A DNA stretch of 64,000 nucleotides from Aralia elata (taxonomy: Eukaryota; Streptophyta; Magnoliopsida; Apiales; Araliaceae). Location: the NCBI GenBank assembly GCA_034770075.1, contig CM068385.1:54816746-54880745 (forward strand), in the 5' to 3' direction. Shown here piece after piece: positions 42,742 through 54,451 of the stretch; positions within the stretch are counted from its first letter, which is position 1; the number at the start of each line of letters is the position of its first letter. The notes beneath the pieces are model-generated. The model saw only the letters and a list, made by a program, of their open reading frames with translations. It was not told the DNA's origin and ran no database searches. Position numbers and translations under genes: made by a program.

Positions 42742-44749
42742 AACTGCCGGGAAGATGAATTTATCAACCTTAACCAAGATATCTTCCACAATACCCCTCG
42801 GATATGTCACTGACCTGTCTGCCAACTGCAAGCTGATGTTTGTCGGTTTTGGTGCCTTTAGCCCAAGATGAGTGTAAACTGATAATGACATTAAATTGAT
42901 GCTAGCTCCTAAATCACACAATGCCCTTCCAGAGAACTGGTTACCAATTACGCATGGAATATTAAAGCTTCCTGGATCCTTTAGTTTGGGTGGCAATTTA
43001 TTCTGCAAAATTGCACTGCATTCCTCGGTTAATGCCACCGTCTCGAATTCTCCCAGTTTTCTCTTCTTTGACAACACCTCCTTCATGAATTTTGCATAAC
43101 TGGGCATCTGTTCCAAGGCTTCTGCAAATGGTATGTTAATGTGCAATTTCTTGAAAGCATCTAAGAATCTAGAGAATTGCTTATCTAACTTAGCTTTATG
43201 CAATCTTTGAGGGAATGGTACGGGAGGCAATACACTATCTGGCTTGAATTCTTTTGACTTTGCCTCCGAGCTTGTATCCTTCATCTTTTCTGGTTCGTTC
43301 ACCTTACTCTTCACCGGGGTTACCTCATCTTCATTCTCCACAACTGTTTCTAGGGTAGAATTTCCTTTAACCGTATCAGGAAGCTCTTTTTCACTCCTTA
43401 AGGTGACAGCCTTGCAATGTTCTTTTCCATCCGTTCTTGGGTTAACCTCTGTATCGCTTGGAAGTGATCCTTGTGGTCGATTGTTCAAGACGTGAGCCAA
43501 CTGTCCCAGTTGATTTTCCAAGTTCCTAATTGACACTGCCTGGCTTTTCACATTCAAATCTACCTGAGTTAACAGCTTATCTTGATCATTCATTCTTTTC
43601 TCAGAGGTTGTGATGAATCTTGCCAATGATTCTTCTAAATTCGGTTTTCTTTCTACATGGTGGATTCTGTGATCTTGGAGCTAGATTTTGAATCTGAGTG
43701 TTATTGCTCCAAGAGAAGCCCGGATAATTCTTCCACCCCGGATTATAAGCATTCTGATATGGCTGTTGCAGTCTGTTATAACTCCCCAAATACTGTACCG
43801 ATTCCGGATTAATGGCACAATACTCCGTCGGATGTGCACCTGCACATAGCTCACACACATAAGCTACCTGCTGGACTTTTGATTCTGCCAAAGCTTCAAT
43901 CTTCTTAGACATGGCTGCCATCTGAGCTGTTAGTGCCGTGACCCCATCTACTTCTAATACTCCAGCTACCTTTTATTGATTCATTCTGGAAGTCAGCCAT
44001 TGATAGTTATTTGCAGCCATAGTCTCTAACAAAGTGAAAGCTTCCTCAAAATTTTTATCCATAAGTGCTCCTCCCGCAGCTGCATCAATGCATGTTCGAG
44101 TGTCACTATTCAACCCATTGTAGAATGTCTGAACTTGTAGCCACTTGGGTAGCCCATGATGTAGACATTTTCTCCATAACTCCTTGAACCTTTCCCAAGC
44201 CTCGTATAGTGACTCTCCATGCTGTTGCCCAAATGTACAAATCTCGTTTCTCAACTTAGTCGACTTAGCTGGCGGGAAGAATTTCGCTAGGAATTTTTGA
44301 GCTAGATCATCCCAAGTTGTGATTGATCCTGGCAGAAGTGAATGCGACCAACTCTTTGATTTATCTCTTAGTGTGAACGGAAACAGACATAATCTCACTG
44401 CATCATCTGTCATATTGGGCTATTTGAATGCATCACAGATCTCTAAAAATCTAACCAAGTGTTCATTCGGATCGTCGTTAGCTAATCCCCCAAACTGTAC
44501 CGTATTCTGAAGCATATGAATTGTTCCCGGCTTGATCTCGAAGGAATTAGCGGTGATAACTAGTCTCGTGATGCTTGATTTGATCTCGTCTATCTTAGGC
44601 ATAGCATAATCCCTCAATGATTTCTGTTCTTCGTTAGCCATATTCTCTTTCTCAATTGTTTCCCGACAGAATTTTCTCAACTGACGTAGCTTTTTCTCAA
44701 GATGATCCTCACACTACACGAGTTCCGGTTTTTTTGATCGCGTTTGCAT
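42742..44749 (-). pseudogene. Athila-type gag and protease, truncated
   Basis: It starts MQTRSK at 44749 and has the gag core LRDKSKSWSHSLLPGSITTWDDLAQKF in pieces, a CELCAGAHPTEYC knuckle-like motif near 43840, and protease with ALCDLGASINLMSLSVYTHLGL. The protease follows its plus-strand relative up to FIFPA and then departs at the 42727-42741 hairpin. Several stops interrupt it. Reverse transcriptase, integrase and 3' LTR are missing. Confidence 0.88.
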
Positions 44750-44854
44750 AAACGAATCAAAAGACACCTGAAACAAAAACAAAAGAAAAATAAGTTTGCT
44801 TAATTAGAACAGACTTAATTAAACTGATATTGAAAATTATAAACACAAATAACT

Positions 44855-44871
44855 CCCCGGCAACGGCGCCA
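44855..44871 (-). other. Primer-binding site of the minus-strand Athila
   Basis: TGGCGCCGTTGCCGGGG, the tRNA-Asp-like primer site typical of this lineage, seven bases from the LTR end. Confidence 0.88.
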
Positions 44872-44877
44872 AAAACT

Positions 44878-46149
44878 TGTTGTCCGATTTCACAATCAAC
44901 AATTACGTGCAAGTATACACGATCAACAAGTAATAAAGTGATAAGAACGAGTGTCGAACCCTCAGGAATTATTATGCTTACTATCTCCAACTGTCAATTT
45001 AAATTATGGCTACTCTATTAAACAATTGCAATTTGAATATTGATTTAGACTAATTAAATTAAACTAACACTAGCAACTATCACAAAGGTTGAAATTCAGA
45101 TTTTAAAAGATTAAGACTATAATATCTCCAGTTATATACCATGAACCAATCTGTCTACGCATTCCAATTATTCACTTCAACGGAGTTGTTAACAGAAATT
45201 CAATTGTATTTATAAGCCCTTTTCCAAGTGATCAAATAAATCTATCTAATCCAATTAACTCTGCGATATTCCTATGCAAAACTAAATGATTAAATTCATT
45301 AAGCTTCAATCTCTAGTTGTTACATGCAGTAAAAAGATATCCCTATTCACTTCACAATCCTAATTATTTAATACATGCAAATAATTAAGAATACATGCTA
45401 TCTCATCCAGTTCTAACCCTAGATTGCATCTCCCGAACTCACCTAGAATATTCCACTAATTGTCGGCCAAACAATTTAAACAATAAGCATAGATTAAGAT
45501 AGACAACTCAAATTGATTCAATAACTGGAACAAAATAGATAATTAATTCATAATGTAACTGGTTCAATCGTAGCCTTAATTAAGGGTTTAGTTCATACTG
45601 ACAATAAAAACTAGAAATCCAAAATAAGTCATTATAATTAATTACAAATCAAGGATAAAAGATTAAAATAAAACTCAATGTAATCTCTAGTCCTCCAATC
45701 TGAATTCCTCACGATGCTTGACTTGAACTTCAATCTCCTTGCTCAGCTCTGAAAACTCAATCTCTGCGTCCCTCCTTTTTATCCAATGTGTTATCTCTTA
45801 TTTATCTCCTCATAAGCCTCCTCATCAGAATGGTAGATAGAATCCTTGTTAGCTTCAACCTTTTCAAATAACTGAATGCTGCCAAATCTTTTAAATTCAC
45901 TCAGCCGCATTCTCGCCCCCGCGAGAAACTCTTCACAAAATTCCTTGCCCCGGCAAGAAAATTAGACCATGACTTCTCGCCCCGGCGAGGTTGCCCTGCA
46001 CCCAGCTACTTTATCTTCTTCTAACCTGCAGCCAGCCTCAACCTACAAAAGCAATGCAAAAACAAATAAAAAGATACTAAAAACACTTAAAGACTGTAAA
46101 GAATTAAGCCAAAGACGTATCAAACTCGTAAGTTAAAACCTACTCATCA
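44878..46149 (-). mobile_element. 5' LTR of the minus-strand Athila
   Basis: 1272 bp, from TGATGAGTAGG at 46149 to CAACA at 44878 on the minus strand. Same length as the 5' LTR of the plus-strand Athila at 47696. Inserted into X internal sequence, which resumes at 46150. Confidence 0.9.
45912..45989. repeat. Three GC palindromes at exact 32-bp steps
   Basis: CTCGCCCCCGCGAG (45912), CTTGCCCCGGCAAG (45944) and CTCGCCCCGGCGAG (45976). The middle one has a paired change: C to T in one arm and G to A in the other, so its symmetry is kept. Confidence 0.9.
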
Positions 46150-46255
46150 TATAGCCTGCGTAAAATTTTGGGGATAGAAAAAACTCGTAAAAAGAAAGTT
46201 AAAAAAATGTTTACACTGGAATTTCGAGGACGAAATTCTTATAAGGAGGGGAGAA
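46150..46255 (+). mobile_element. 3' end of an X internal region with polypurine tract
   Basis: It matches 59625-59730 (tagcctgcgtaaaattttgg ... AAGGAGGGGAGAA) and leads into LTR A, so LTR A had an internal region on its left as well. The minus-strand Athila removed or displaced the rest. Confidence 0.8.
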
Positions 46256-46463
46256 TGTAATATCCTGAATATTTATAGAACTTATAAATATGATATTGAA
46301 TGACTAAAGTTAGTTGTAAAGTTAATTTCGTGGACAAAATTCTTATAAGGAGGAGAGAATGTAATATCCTAAATATTTATAGAACTTATTAATATAATAT
46401 TGAATAACTAAAGTTAGCTGTAAAGATAATTTTGAGGAAGAAATTCTTTGAAGTAGGGGTGAA
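46256..46463 (+). repeat. Two extra 104-bp copies of the polypurine-tract/LTR-start junction
   Basis: TGTAATA plus similar flanks starts at 46256, 46360 and 46464, exactly 104 bp apart. Each is preceded by a purine-rich run (aggaggggagaa, aggaggagagaa, aagtaggggtgaa) and an 'aattt...aaattctt' phrase. Confidence 0.9.
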
Positions 46464-46814
46464 TGTAATACCCTGAATATTTATGAGGCTTATAAATACG
46501 ATCCTATATGGTTAGAGGTTAATTTATTGACCTAAAACTAGGTATCGAGAAGTTTAAAACCTTAAACCCTAATGAGATTCGAATTTATGTGCTTAATAAA
46601 AATGTAAATGATATTTCGAAGCAGGTGTTTTGTGATTATATTATGTAAACGATGAATTAGGTCAAATAAATTTTTTTTCAAAGCTGCTTAATCGTGCTTA
46701 CATTGACGAAATGATTTGTCATGCTTTTTACGATTTCACCGAGAAGTATCTTGACAAATTATTTTTGACAAGTTGTTGTGTCGTGATTAAGAATGACAAA
46801 GTGATTTGTCGTGC

Positions 46815-47100
46815 TCACGGTAATAAGCTGCATTGTCGAGCTTGTAAGATATTTTCATTGAGGAACTTAGAAGATAGGTTCAATTGCAAGCTGCATTGTC
46901 GAGCTTGGAAAATATTTTCATTGAGGAGCTTAGATTGCAAGTTGCATTGTCGAGCTTGGAAGATATTTTCATTGAGTAGCTTAGAATATAGGTTCAATTG
47001 CAAGCTGCATTGTCGAGCTTAGAAGATATTTTCATTGAGAAGCTTAGATTGCAAGCTGTATTGTCGAGCTTGGAAGATATTTTCATTGAGGAGCTTAGAA
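46815..47100 (+). repeat. 51/63-bp tandem repeats in LTR A
   Basis: Four to five units with CATTGTCGAGCTTGGAAGAT and TTTCATTGAGGAGCTTAGA, upstream of the TATA box. The 63-bp units keep a frame (21-residue repeats), which is a by-product of length. Confidence 0.88.
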
Positions 47101-47419
47101 GAATATTCTAAGAATTTGCTAGGTACTAAAATGTAATTAACCTAGGTATCAAAGTGTAATAAGCCGAGCCCCTAACATGCAATTAGTGAAATTTAGTTTT
47201 CCTATAAATAGCAAGCTAAGTTCATTCATTCCTTACTATTTTTCAAGAGCAGTTCAAGAGCAAAAACACTCTATATTTATATTCTGAGAGATATTGTCAG
47301 ATAAAAATTACTTTCTAAGAATCGAAGCGCTGCACGATTGGAAGTAAAGCTAGCAACTACAAGAGGTATTACTCTAGTAGTTATTATTTTCATTCTTCTT
47401 TATATAGTTAGTAAAAATA

Positions 47420-47695
47420 TACTTTTATAAGCAGTTATAATACCAAAATTATTTTAAGTATATAGTACAAAAGTCCTATTTACAAGCAGTTATAATGTCC
47501 GATTTATTTCTCTTATATATTAGAAAATATATACTTTTATAAGCAGTTACTATGTCCGATTTTTTTCAAGTATTAGTAAGAATATATATTTTATAAGCAG
47601 TTATAATACTGAAATTATTTCAAATATAATAGCCGAATATTCATTTTATAAACAGTTATAATGCTCAATTTATTTTAAATATAGTTGATGAATAT
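47420..47695 (+). repeat. About 55-bp tandem repeats in LTR A
   Basis: TTATAAGCAG-like cores start near 47425, 47480, 47537, 47591 and 47646, and the array continues at 58253. It lies just inside the predicted intron. The Athila element was inserted in this array. Confidence 0.85.
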
Positions 47696-48967
47696 TGATG
47701 AGTAGGTTTTAACCTATGAGTTTGATACATCTTTTGCTTAATTCTTTACAGTCTTTAGGTGTTTTTAGTATCTTTTTATTTGTTTTCGTATTGCTTTTGT
47801 AGGTAGAGGCTGGTTGCAGGTTAGAAGAAGAAAAAGTAGTTGGATGCAGGGTAACCTCGCCGGGGAGAGAATTCATGGGCTATTTTTCTCGCCGGGGCGA
47901 GGACTTTTGTGAAGAACTTCTCGCCGGGGCGAGAATGCGGCTGATGGAAATTAAAAGGCTTGTCAGCAATCAGTTATTTTGGAAAGGTTGAAGCTAACAA
48001 CGATTTTATCTACCACTCTGATAAGGAGGCTTAAGAGGATATAAATAGGGGATAACACATTAGAAAAAAAATAACACAGAGATTGAGTTTTCAGAGCTGA
48101 GCAAGGAGATTGAAGTTCAAGTCAAGCATCGTGAGGAATTCAGATTGGAGGACTAGAGATTACATTGAGTTTTCTTTTAATCTTTTATCCCTAATTTGTA
48201 ATTAATTATGATGACTTATTTTGGAATTTTAGTTTTTATTGTTAGTATGAACTAAACCCTTAATTAAGGCTACAATTCAACCAGTTACATTTATGAATTA
48301 ACTATCTATTTAATTCCAGTTATTCATTCAATTTGAGTTGTCTATCTTATTCTATGCTTATTGATTAATTATTTGGCCGACAATTAGCGGAATTTTCTAG
48401 GTGAATTCGGGAGATGCAATCTAGGGTTAGAACTGGATGAGATAACATGTATTCTTAATTATTTGCATGTGTTGAATAATTAAGATTGTGAAGTGAATAG
48501 GGATATTTTTTTGCTGCATGTAACAATTGGGAATTGAAGCTTAATGAATTTAATCCTTTGGTTTTGCATAGGAATATCGCAGAGTTAATTGGATTAGATA
48601 GATTTACTTGATCACTTGGAAAAGGGCATTTAAATACAAATTGAATTCCTGTTAACAACTCCATTGAAGTGAGTAATTGGAAAACGTAGATAGATTGGTT
48701 TATGATATTTAATTGGGAAAATTGTAGTCTTAATCTTTTTAAATCTGAATTTCAACCTTTGTGATTATTGTCAGTGTTAGTGTTAATTAAATTAGTTTCA
48801 ATCAATATTCAAATTGCGATTGTTTAATAGAATAGCCATAATCTAAATTGACAGTTGGAGATATTAAGCATAATAATTCCTGTGGGTTCGACACTCTATC
48901 TGATCACTTTATTACTTATTGATCGTGTATACTTGCACGTAATTGTTGATTGTGAAATCGGGCAACA
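47696..48967 (+). mobile_element. 5' LTR of the plus-strand Athila
   Basis: 1272 bp, TGATGAGTAGG to GGGCAACA, flanked on the left by AATAT, which is repeated after the 3' LTR at 58248-58252. Confidence 0.93.
47856..47933. repeat. Three GC palindromes at exact 32-bp steps
   Basis: CTCGCCGGGGAGAG (47856, imperfect), CTCGCCGGGGCGAG (47888) and CTCGCCGGGGCGAG (47920). This is the reverse complement of the Tekay core. Confidence 0.9.
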
Positions 48968-48973
48968 AGTTTT

Positions 48974-48990
48974 TGGCGCCGTTGCCGCGG
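48974..48990 (+). other. Primer-binding site of the plus-strand Athila
   Basis: TGGCGCCGTTGCCGCGG, one base different from the minus-strand copy (GCCGGGG). Confidence 0.88.
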
Positions 48991-49095
48991 AATATTTATG
49001 TTTATAATTTTCAATATCCGTTTAATTAAGTCTGTTTTAATTAAGCAAACTTATTTTTCTTTTGTTTCTTGTTTCAGGTGTCTTTTGATTCGTTT

Positions 49096-50929
49096 ATGCA
49101 AACGCGATCAAAACAACCGGAACTCGTACAGTGTGAGGATAATCTTGAGAAAAAGCTACGTCAGTTGAGAAAATTCTGTCGGGAAATAATTGAGAAAGAG
49201 AATATGGCTAACGAAGAACATAAATCATTGAGGGAATATGTTATGCCTAAGATAGACGAGATCAACTCAAGCACCACGAGACCAGCTATCACCGCTAATT
49301 CCTTTGAGATCAAGCCGAGAACAATTCATATGATTCAGAATGCGGTACAGTTTGGGAGATTAGCTAACGACGATCCGAATGAACACTTAGTTAGCTTTTT
49401 AGAGATCTGTGATACATTCAAATATCCCAATGTGACAAATGATGCAGTGAGATTACGTCTGTTTTCGTTCACACTAAGAGATAAAGCAAAGAGTTGGTTG
49501 CATTCACTTCTGCTAGGGTCCATCACAACTTGGGATGATCTAGCTCAGAAATTCCTAGCGAAATTCTTCCCGCTAGCTAAGTCAGCTAAGTTGAGAAACG
49601 AGATTTCTACATTTGGGCAACAGCATGGAGAGTCACTATACGAGGCTTGGGAAAGGTTCAAGGAGTTATTGAGAAAATGTCCACATCATGGGCTACCTAA
49701 GTGGCTACAAGTTCAGACATTCTACAATGGGTTGAATAGTGACACTCGAACAAGCATTGATGCAGCTGCGGGAGGAGCACTTATGGATAAAAGTTTTGAG
49801 GAAGCTTTCACTTTGTTAGAGACTATGGCTACAAATAACTATCAATGGCCGACTTTCAGAATGAATCAACAAAAGGTAGCTGGAGTATTGGAAGTAGATG
49901 CGGTCACGACACTAACATCTCAGATGTCAACCATGTCTAAGAAGATTGAAGCTTTGGCAGAATTGAAAGTCCAGCAAGTAGCCTATGTGTGTGAGCTATG
50001 TGCAGGTGCATATCCAACGGAGTATTGTGCCATTAATTCGGAATCGGTACAGTATTTGGGGAGCTATAACAGACCGCAACAGCCATATCAGAATGCTTAT
50101 AATTCGGGGTGGAAGAATCATCCGGGTTTCTCTTGGAGCAATAACACTCAGACTCAAAATCCAGCTCCAAGATCACAGAATCCCCCAAGTTTTCAGAACC
50201 AAGCTCCACAACATGCAGAAAGAAAATCGAGTTAGAAGAATCGTTGGCAAGATTATCACAGCGTCTGAGAAAAGAATGAATGATCAAGATAAGCTGTTAA
50301 CTCAGGTAGATTTGAATGTGAAAAGCCAGGCAGTGTCAATTAGGAACTTGGAAAATCAGCTGGGACAGTTGGCTCACGTCTTGAACAATAGACCACAAGG
50401 AGCACTTCCAAGCGATACAGAGGTTAACCCAAGAACGGATGGAAAAGAACATTGGAAGGCTGTCACCTTAAGGAGTGGAAAAGAGCTTCCGGATACGGTA
50501 AAAGGGAATTCTAAACCAGAAACAGTTGTGGATAATGAAGATGAGGTAACCCCGATGAAAAGTAAGGCGAACGAACCAGAAAAGGTGAAGGATACAGGTT
50601 CTGAGGCAAAGTCAAAAGAACTCAAGCCAGATAGTGTAGTGCCTCCCGTACCATTCCCTCAAAGATTGCAGAAAGCTAAGTTAGATAAGCAATTCTCTAG
50701 ATTCTTAGATGTTTTCAAGAAACTGCACATTAACATACCATTTGCAGAAGCCCTGGAACAGATGCCCAGTTATGCAAAATTCATGAAGGAGGTTTTATCA
50801 AAGAAGAGAAAACCTGGAGAATTCGAGACGGTAGCATTAACCGAGGAATGCAGTGCAATTTTGCAGAACAAATTGCCACCCAAACTGGATCCAGGAAGCT
50901 TCAATATTCCATGTGTAATTAGTAACTAG
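49096..50929 (+). pseudogene. Athila-type gag and linker to protease
   Basis: I start it at MQTRSKQPELV, which matches the start of the minus-strand copy. The gag core LRDKAKSWLHSLL and FGQQHGESLYEAWERF is followed by CELCAGAYPTEYC. The first frame stops at 50233-50235. A frameshift near 50210-50240 moves the rest (KRMNDQDKLLTQVDLN to FNIPCVISN) into another frame, which ends with TAG at 50927-50929, just before the protease active site. Inactive. Confidence 0.88.
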
Positions 50930-53900
50930 TTCTCTGGAAGGGCATTGTGTGACTTTGGAGCTAGCATCAATTTAATGTCGTTATCAGTTTACACTCAGCT
51001 TGGGCTAAAGGCACCAAAATCGACAAACATCAGCTTGCAGTTGGCAGACAGGTCAGTGACATATCCGAGGGGTATTGTGGAAGATATTTTGGTTAAGGTG
51101 GATAAATTCATCTTCCCGGCTGACTTCATCATTTTGGATTACAAAGAGGATAAAGAAATCCGCATCATATTAGGTCGTCCATTCTTAGCAACAGGGAGAA
51201 CGTTGATAGATGTACAAAAAGGTGAATTGACAATGAGAGTTCAAGATCAGGAAGTCACCTTTAACATGTTTAAATCAATGAAATTCCCTAAAGAAGGCGA
51301 GGAATGCTTACGGATAGACCTGCTAGACGAAATCGTGCATGAACGAACCAATGAAAGTTATTGTGAAGATCCATTAGAAGCTGCTCTGGTTGGGATATAC
51401 ACTTTTGATGACTTTGATGAGTGGGATTATGTCAAGGTTTTAGACGCGTTACCTATTTCTCAGAAATTCAGCATGCAATTTGATACACTTGACTGGCCAA
51501 AAGAAGGAGAAAAGAGGTTCAAACCCTCAGTGGAAGAACCACCTATGCTTGAACTCAAATCCCTTCCATCTCACCTAAGGTATGCTTACTTGGGAGACTC
51601 TGACACGCTACTAGTAATAGTTTTTGCTCATTTGAATGAATCTCAAGAAGAAAAACTGTTAAGGGTTTTGCGTGAGTATAAAACAACAATTGGGTGGACA
51701 ATAGCAGACATCAAGGGAATCAGCCCGTCGTTTTGCATGCACAAAATTCTGCTTGAAGAAGGAGCAAAATCGGTTATTGAGCAACAAAGAAGATTGAATC
51801 CGATCATGAAGGACGTAGTGAAGAAGGAAATCATTAAGTGGTTAGATGCCGGTATTCTCTATCCGATTTCAGACAATTCTTGGGTAAGTCCTGTACAGTG
51901 TGTGCCTAAAAAAGGGGGAATGACAGTGGTTGAGAACGAAAATAATGAACTCATTCCTATAAGAACAGTTACAGGTTGGCGAGTATGTATGGATTACCGC
52001 AAGTTGAACAAAGCGATGCGCAAGGATCACTTTCCACTGCCATTTATTGATCAGATGTTGGATAGGTTGTTCGGTCATCAGTTCTACTGCATTCTTAACG
52101 GATACTTAGGATATAACCAGATAGTAATAGCTCCGGAGGACCAAGAGAAAACGACTTTTACATGCCCTTATGGGACGTTTGCTTTCCGGAGAATGTCTTT
52201 CGGGTTATGTAATGCACCGGCTACATTTCAACGATGCATGATGGCTATCTTCTCGGATATGGTTGAGTAGAATTTGGAGGTATTCATGGATGATTTTTCT
52301 GTATTCGGTGATAGTTTTGATCTGTGTCTTAGCAATCTCATCTTAGTGTTGAAGCGCTGTGTGGAGACAAATTTGGTGCTTAACTGGGAAAAATGCCACT
52401 TTATGGTGCAAGAAGGAATTATTCTGGGGCACAAAGTGTCTGAAGCAGGCTTAGAGGTGGATAGAGCAAAGATCGAAACCATTGAAAAGCTACCTCCCCC
52501 ATCATCTGTGAAAGGCATTAGAAGTTTTCTCGGACATGCAGGATTCTACCGTCGATTCATCAAGGACTTCTCAAAAATTTCAAAACCATTGTGTTCACTC
52601 CTTGAGAAAGACGTTCCCTTCAAGATGGATCAATATTGCATCGAAGCCTTTGAAGTGTTGAAAAAGAAGTTAGTCACAACCCCAATCATAGTTGTTCCCG
52701 ATTGGACTTTACCTTTTCAGTTGATGTCTGACGCAAGTGATTATGCAGTGGGAGTTGTGTTGGGTCAGCGAAGGGATAAGATTTTTCACACCATTTATTA
52801 CTCAAGTAAGACACTCACTGATGCACAATTGAATTACACCACTATAGAGAAAGAGTTACTTGCAGTAGTATTTGCCTTTGATAAATTTCGAGCATATTTG
52901 ATTGGAACCAAGGTGGTAGTCTACACTGATCATTCAGCCATCAAATACTTGATTGCAAAGAAGGATGCCAAACCCAGGTTGCTTCGATGGGTCCTCCTGT
53001 TGCAAGAATTTGACTTAGAAATTTGAGATAGGAGAGGTACAGAGAATCAGGTGGTTGATCATCTTTCAAGGCTAGAGGATGCCGACATTCATAAAAAGGA
53101 TGATGTGGTAATTAATGAGTCATTTTCGGATGAGCAGCTATTTAGTATCACCACTGAAGTGCCTTGGTATGCTGATTACCTGAACTATCTAGTCAGTAAC
53201 GTACTTCCGCAAGATTTCAGTTCTCAACAAAGAAAGAAATTTCTCCATGATATCAAGCAGTACCTCTGGGATGAACCATTTCTTTTCAAAACTTGTGCGG
53301 ATCAAATGATACGACGTTGTGTGCCACAAGAAGAAATGGAGAGCATATTGACTCGATGCCATTCATCAGAGTATGGAGGATATTATGGGGGAGAAAGAAC
53401 TGCAGCAAAAGTGCTACAATCAGGGTTTTTCTGGCCTTCGTTGTTCAAAGATGCTCACCTTTTTGTTCTAAAGTGCGATAGATGTCAAAGGGTTGGCAAC
53501 ATTTCGAAACGGCATGAAATGCCTCTCAACACTATCCTTGAAGTTGAACTCTTCGACGTATGGGGTATTGATTTTATGGGGCCATTTCCATCGTCATTCA
53601 ACAATCAATACATACTTTTGGCTGTGGATTATGTATCAAAGTGGGTTGAAGCAACTGCATTACCCACAAATGATGCCAAAGTGGTTCTACGGTTCTTGCA
53701 AAAAAATATTTTTACTCGATTCGGTACACCAAGAGCCATAATTAGTGACGAAGGTACCCATTTTTGCAATAAGCAGTTCACTAAGTTGTTAGCTAAATAT
53801 GGAGTCAAACACAGGATTGCTACGGCTTATCATCCCCAAACGAATGGTCAAGTGGAGGTGTCGAATCGCGAAGTTAACCAAATTCTGGAGAAAGTGGTGA

Positions 53901-54451
53901 ACCCATCTCTTAAGGATTGGGCAATGAAATTAGACGATGATTTATGGGCGTATCGCACGGCCTATAAGAATCCCATTGGAATGTCACCATATCGCATGGT
54001 TTACGGAAAAGCGTGTCATTTACCGGTCGAACTTGAACACAATGCATATTGGGCAATTCAGAAATTGAACTTTGATCTCCAAGCATCTGGTGAGAAAAGA
54101 TTGCTTCAATTGAATGAGATGGAGGAATTTCGTCACCAAGCCTATGAAAACGCTAAGTTGTATAAAGAAAAAGTCAAGAGGTGGCATGACAAACGGATAG
54201 TTGATCGGAAATTCGAACCGGGACAGGCAGTATTGTTGTTCAACTCCAGATTGCGGTTATTTCCCGGGAAGTTAAAGTCTAGGTGGTCAGGTCCTTTCAT
54301 TGTCACTGTTGTAGCTCCCCACGGGGCAATTGATGTCGAAGAACCAAACTTAAAGCGCACATTCAAGGTCAATGGTCAGCGACCCAAACAGTATTGGGGA
54401 GGTGATGTGGATCGACAAGCATCAGTGATTTATCTCTCTTCTCGTGATTAA
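50930..54451 (+). pseudogene. Athila-type pol: protease, reverse transcriptase, RNase H, integrase
   Basis: Protease has CDFGASINLMS. Reverse transcriptase carries WRVCMDYRKLNKA and the catalytic FMDD at about 52285-52300, but TAG at 52268-52270 stands about five codons before it. RNase H has LMSDASDYAVG and VYTDHSAIKYL, then a TGA stop at 53024-53026. Integrase (53051-54451) has CHSSEYGGYYGGERT, where a zinc histidine appears to be tyrosine, CDRCQR, and the DDE residues in WGIDFMG, ISDEGTHF and NGQVEVSNREV. The stops can be single-base changes from sense codons. Dead, but otherwise collinear with the lineage. Confidence 0.92.

Larger units (their letters stand above)
46256..47695 (+). mobile_element. 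X LTR A, first part (split by Athila)
   Basis: It starts TGTAATATCC after a polypurine tract and continues at 58253 across the Athila insertion. It holds a triplicated start, 51/63-bp repeats, a TATA box at 47203-47210 (TATAAATA), a donor CAAGAG then GTATTAC at 47366, and a roughly 55-bp repeat array. The last five bases, AATAT, are the target duplication. No gene. Confidence 0.88.

Noticed and set aside
46711..47022. A protein gene with 21-residue repeats (also at 60185-60496 and 38537-38824)
   Set aside because: The frame follows from 63-bp tandem units in the LTR. The 51-bp units keep frame too, and no start context or conservation beyond DNA repetition is seen.
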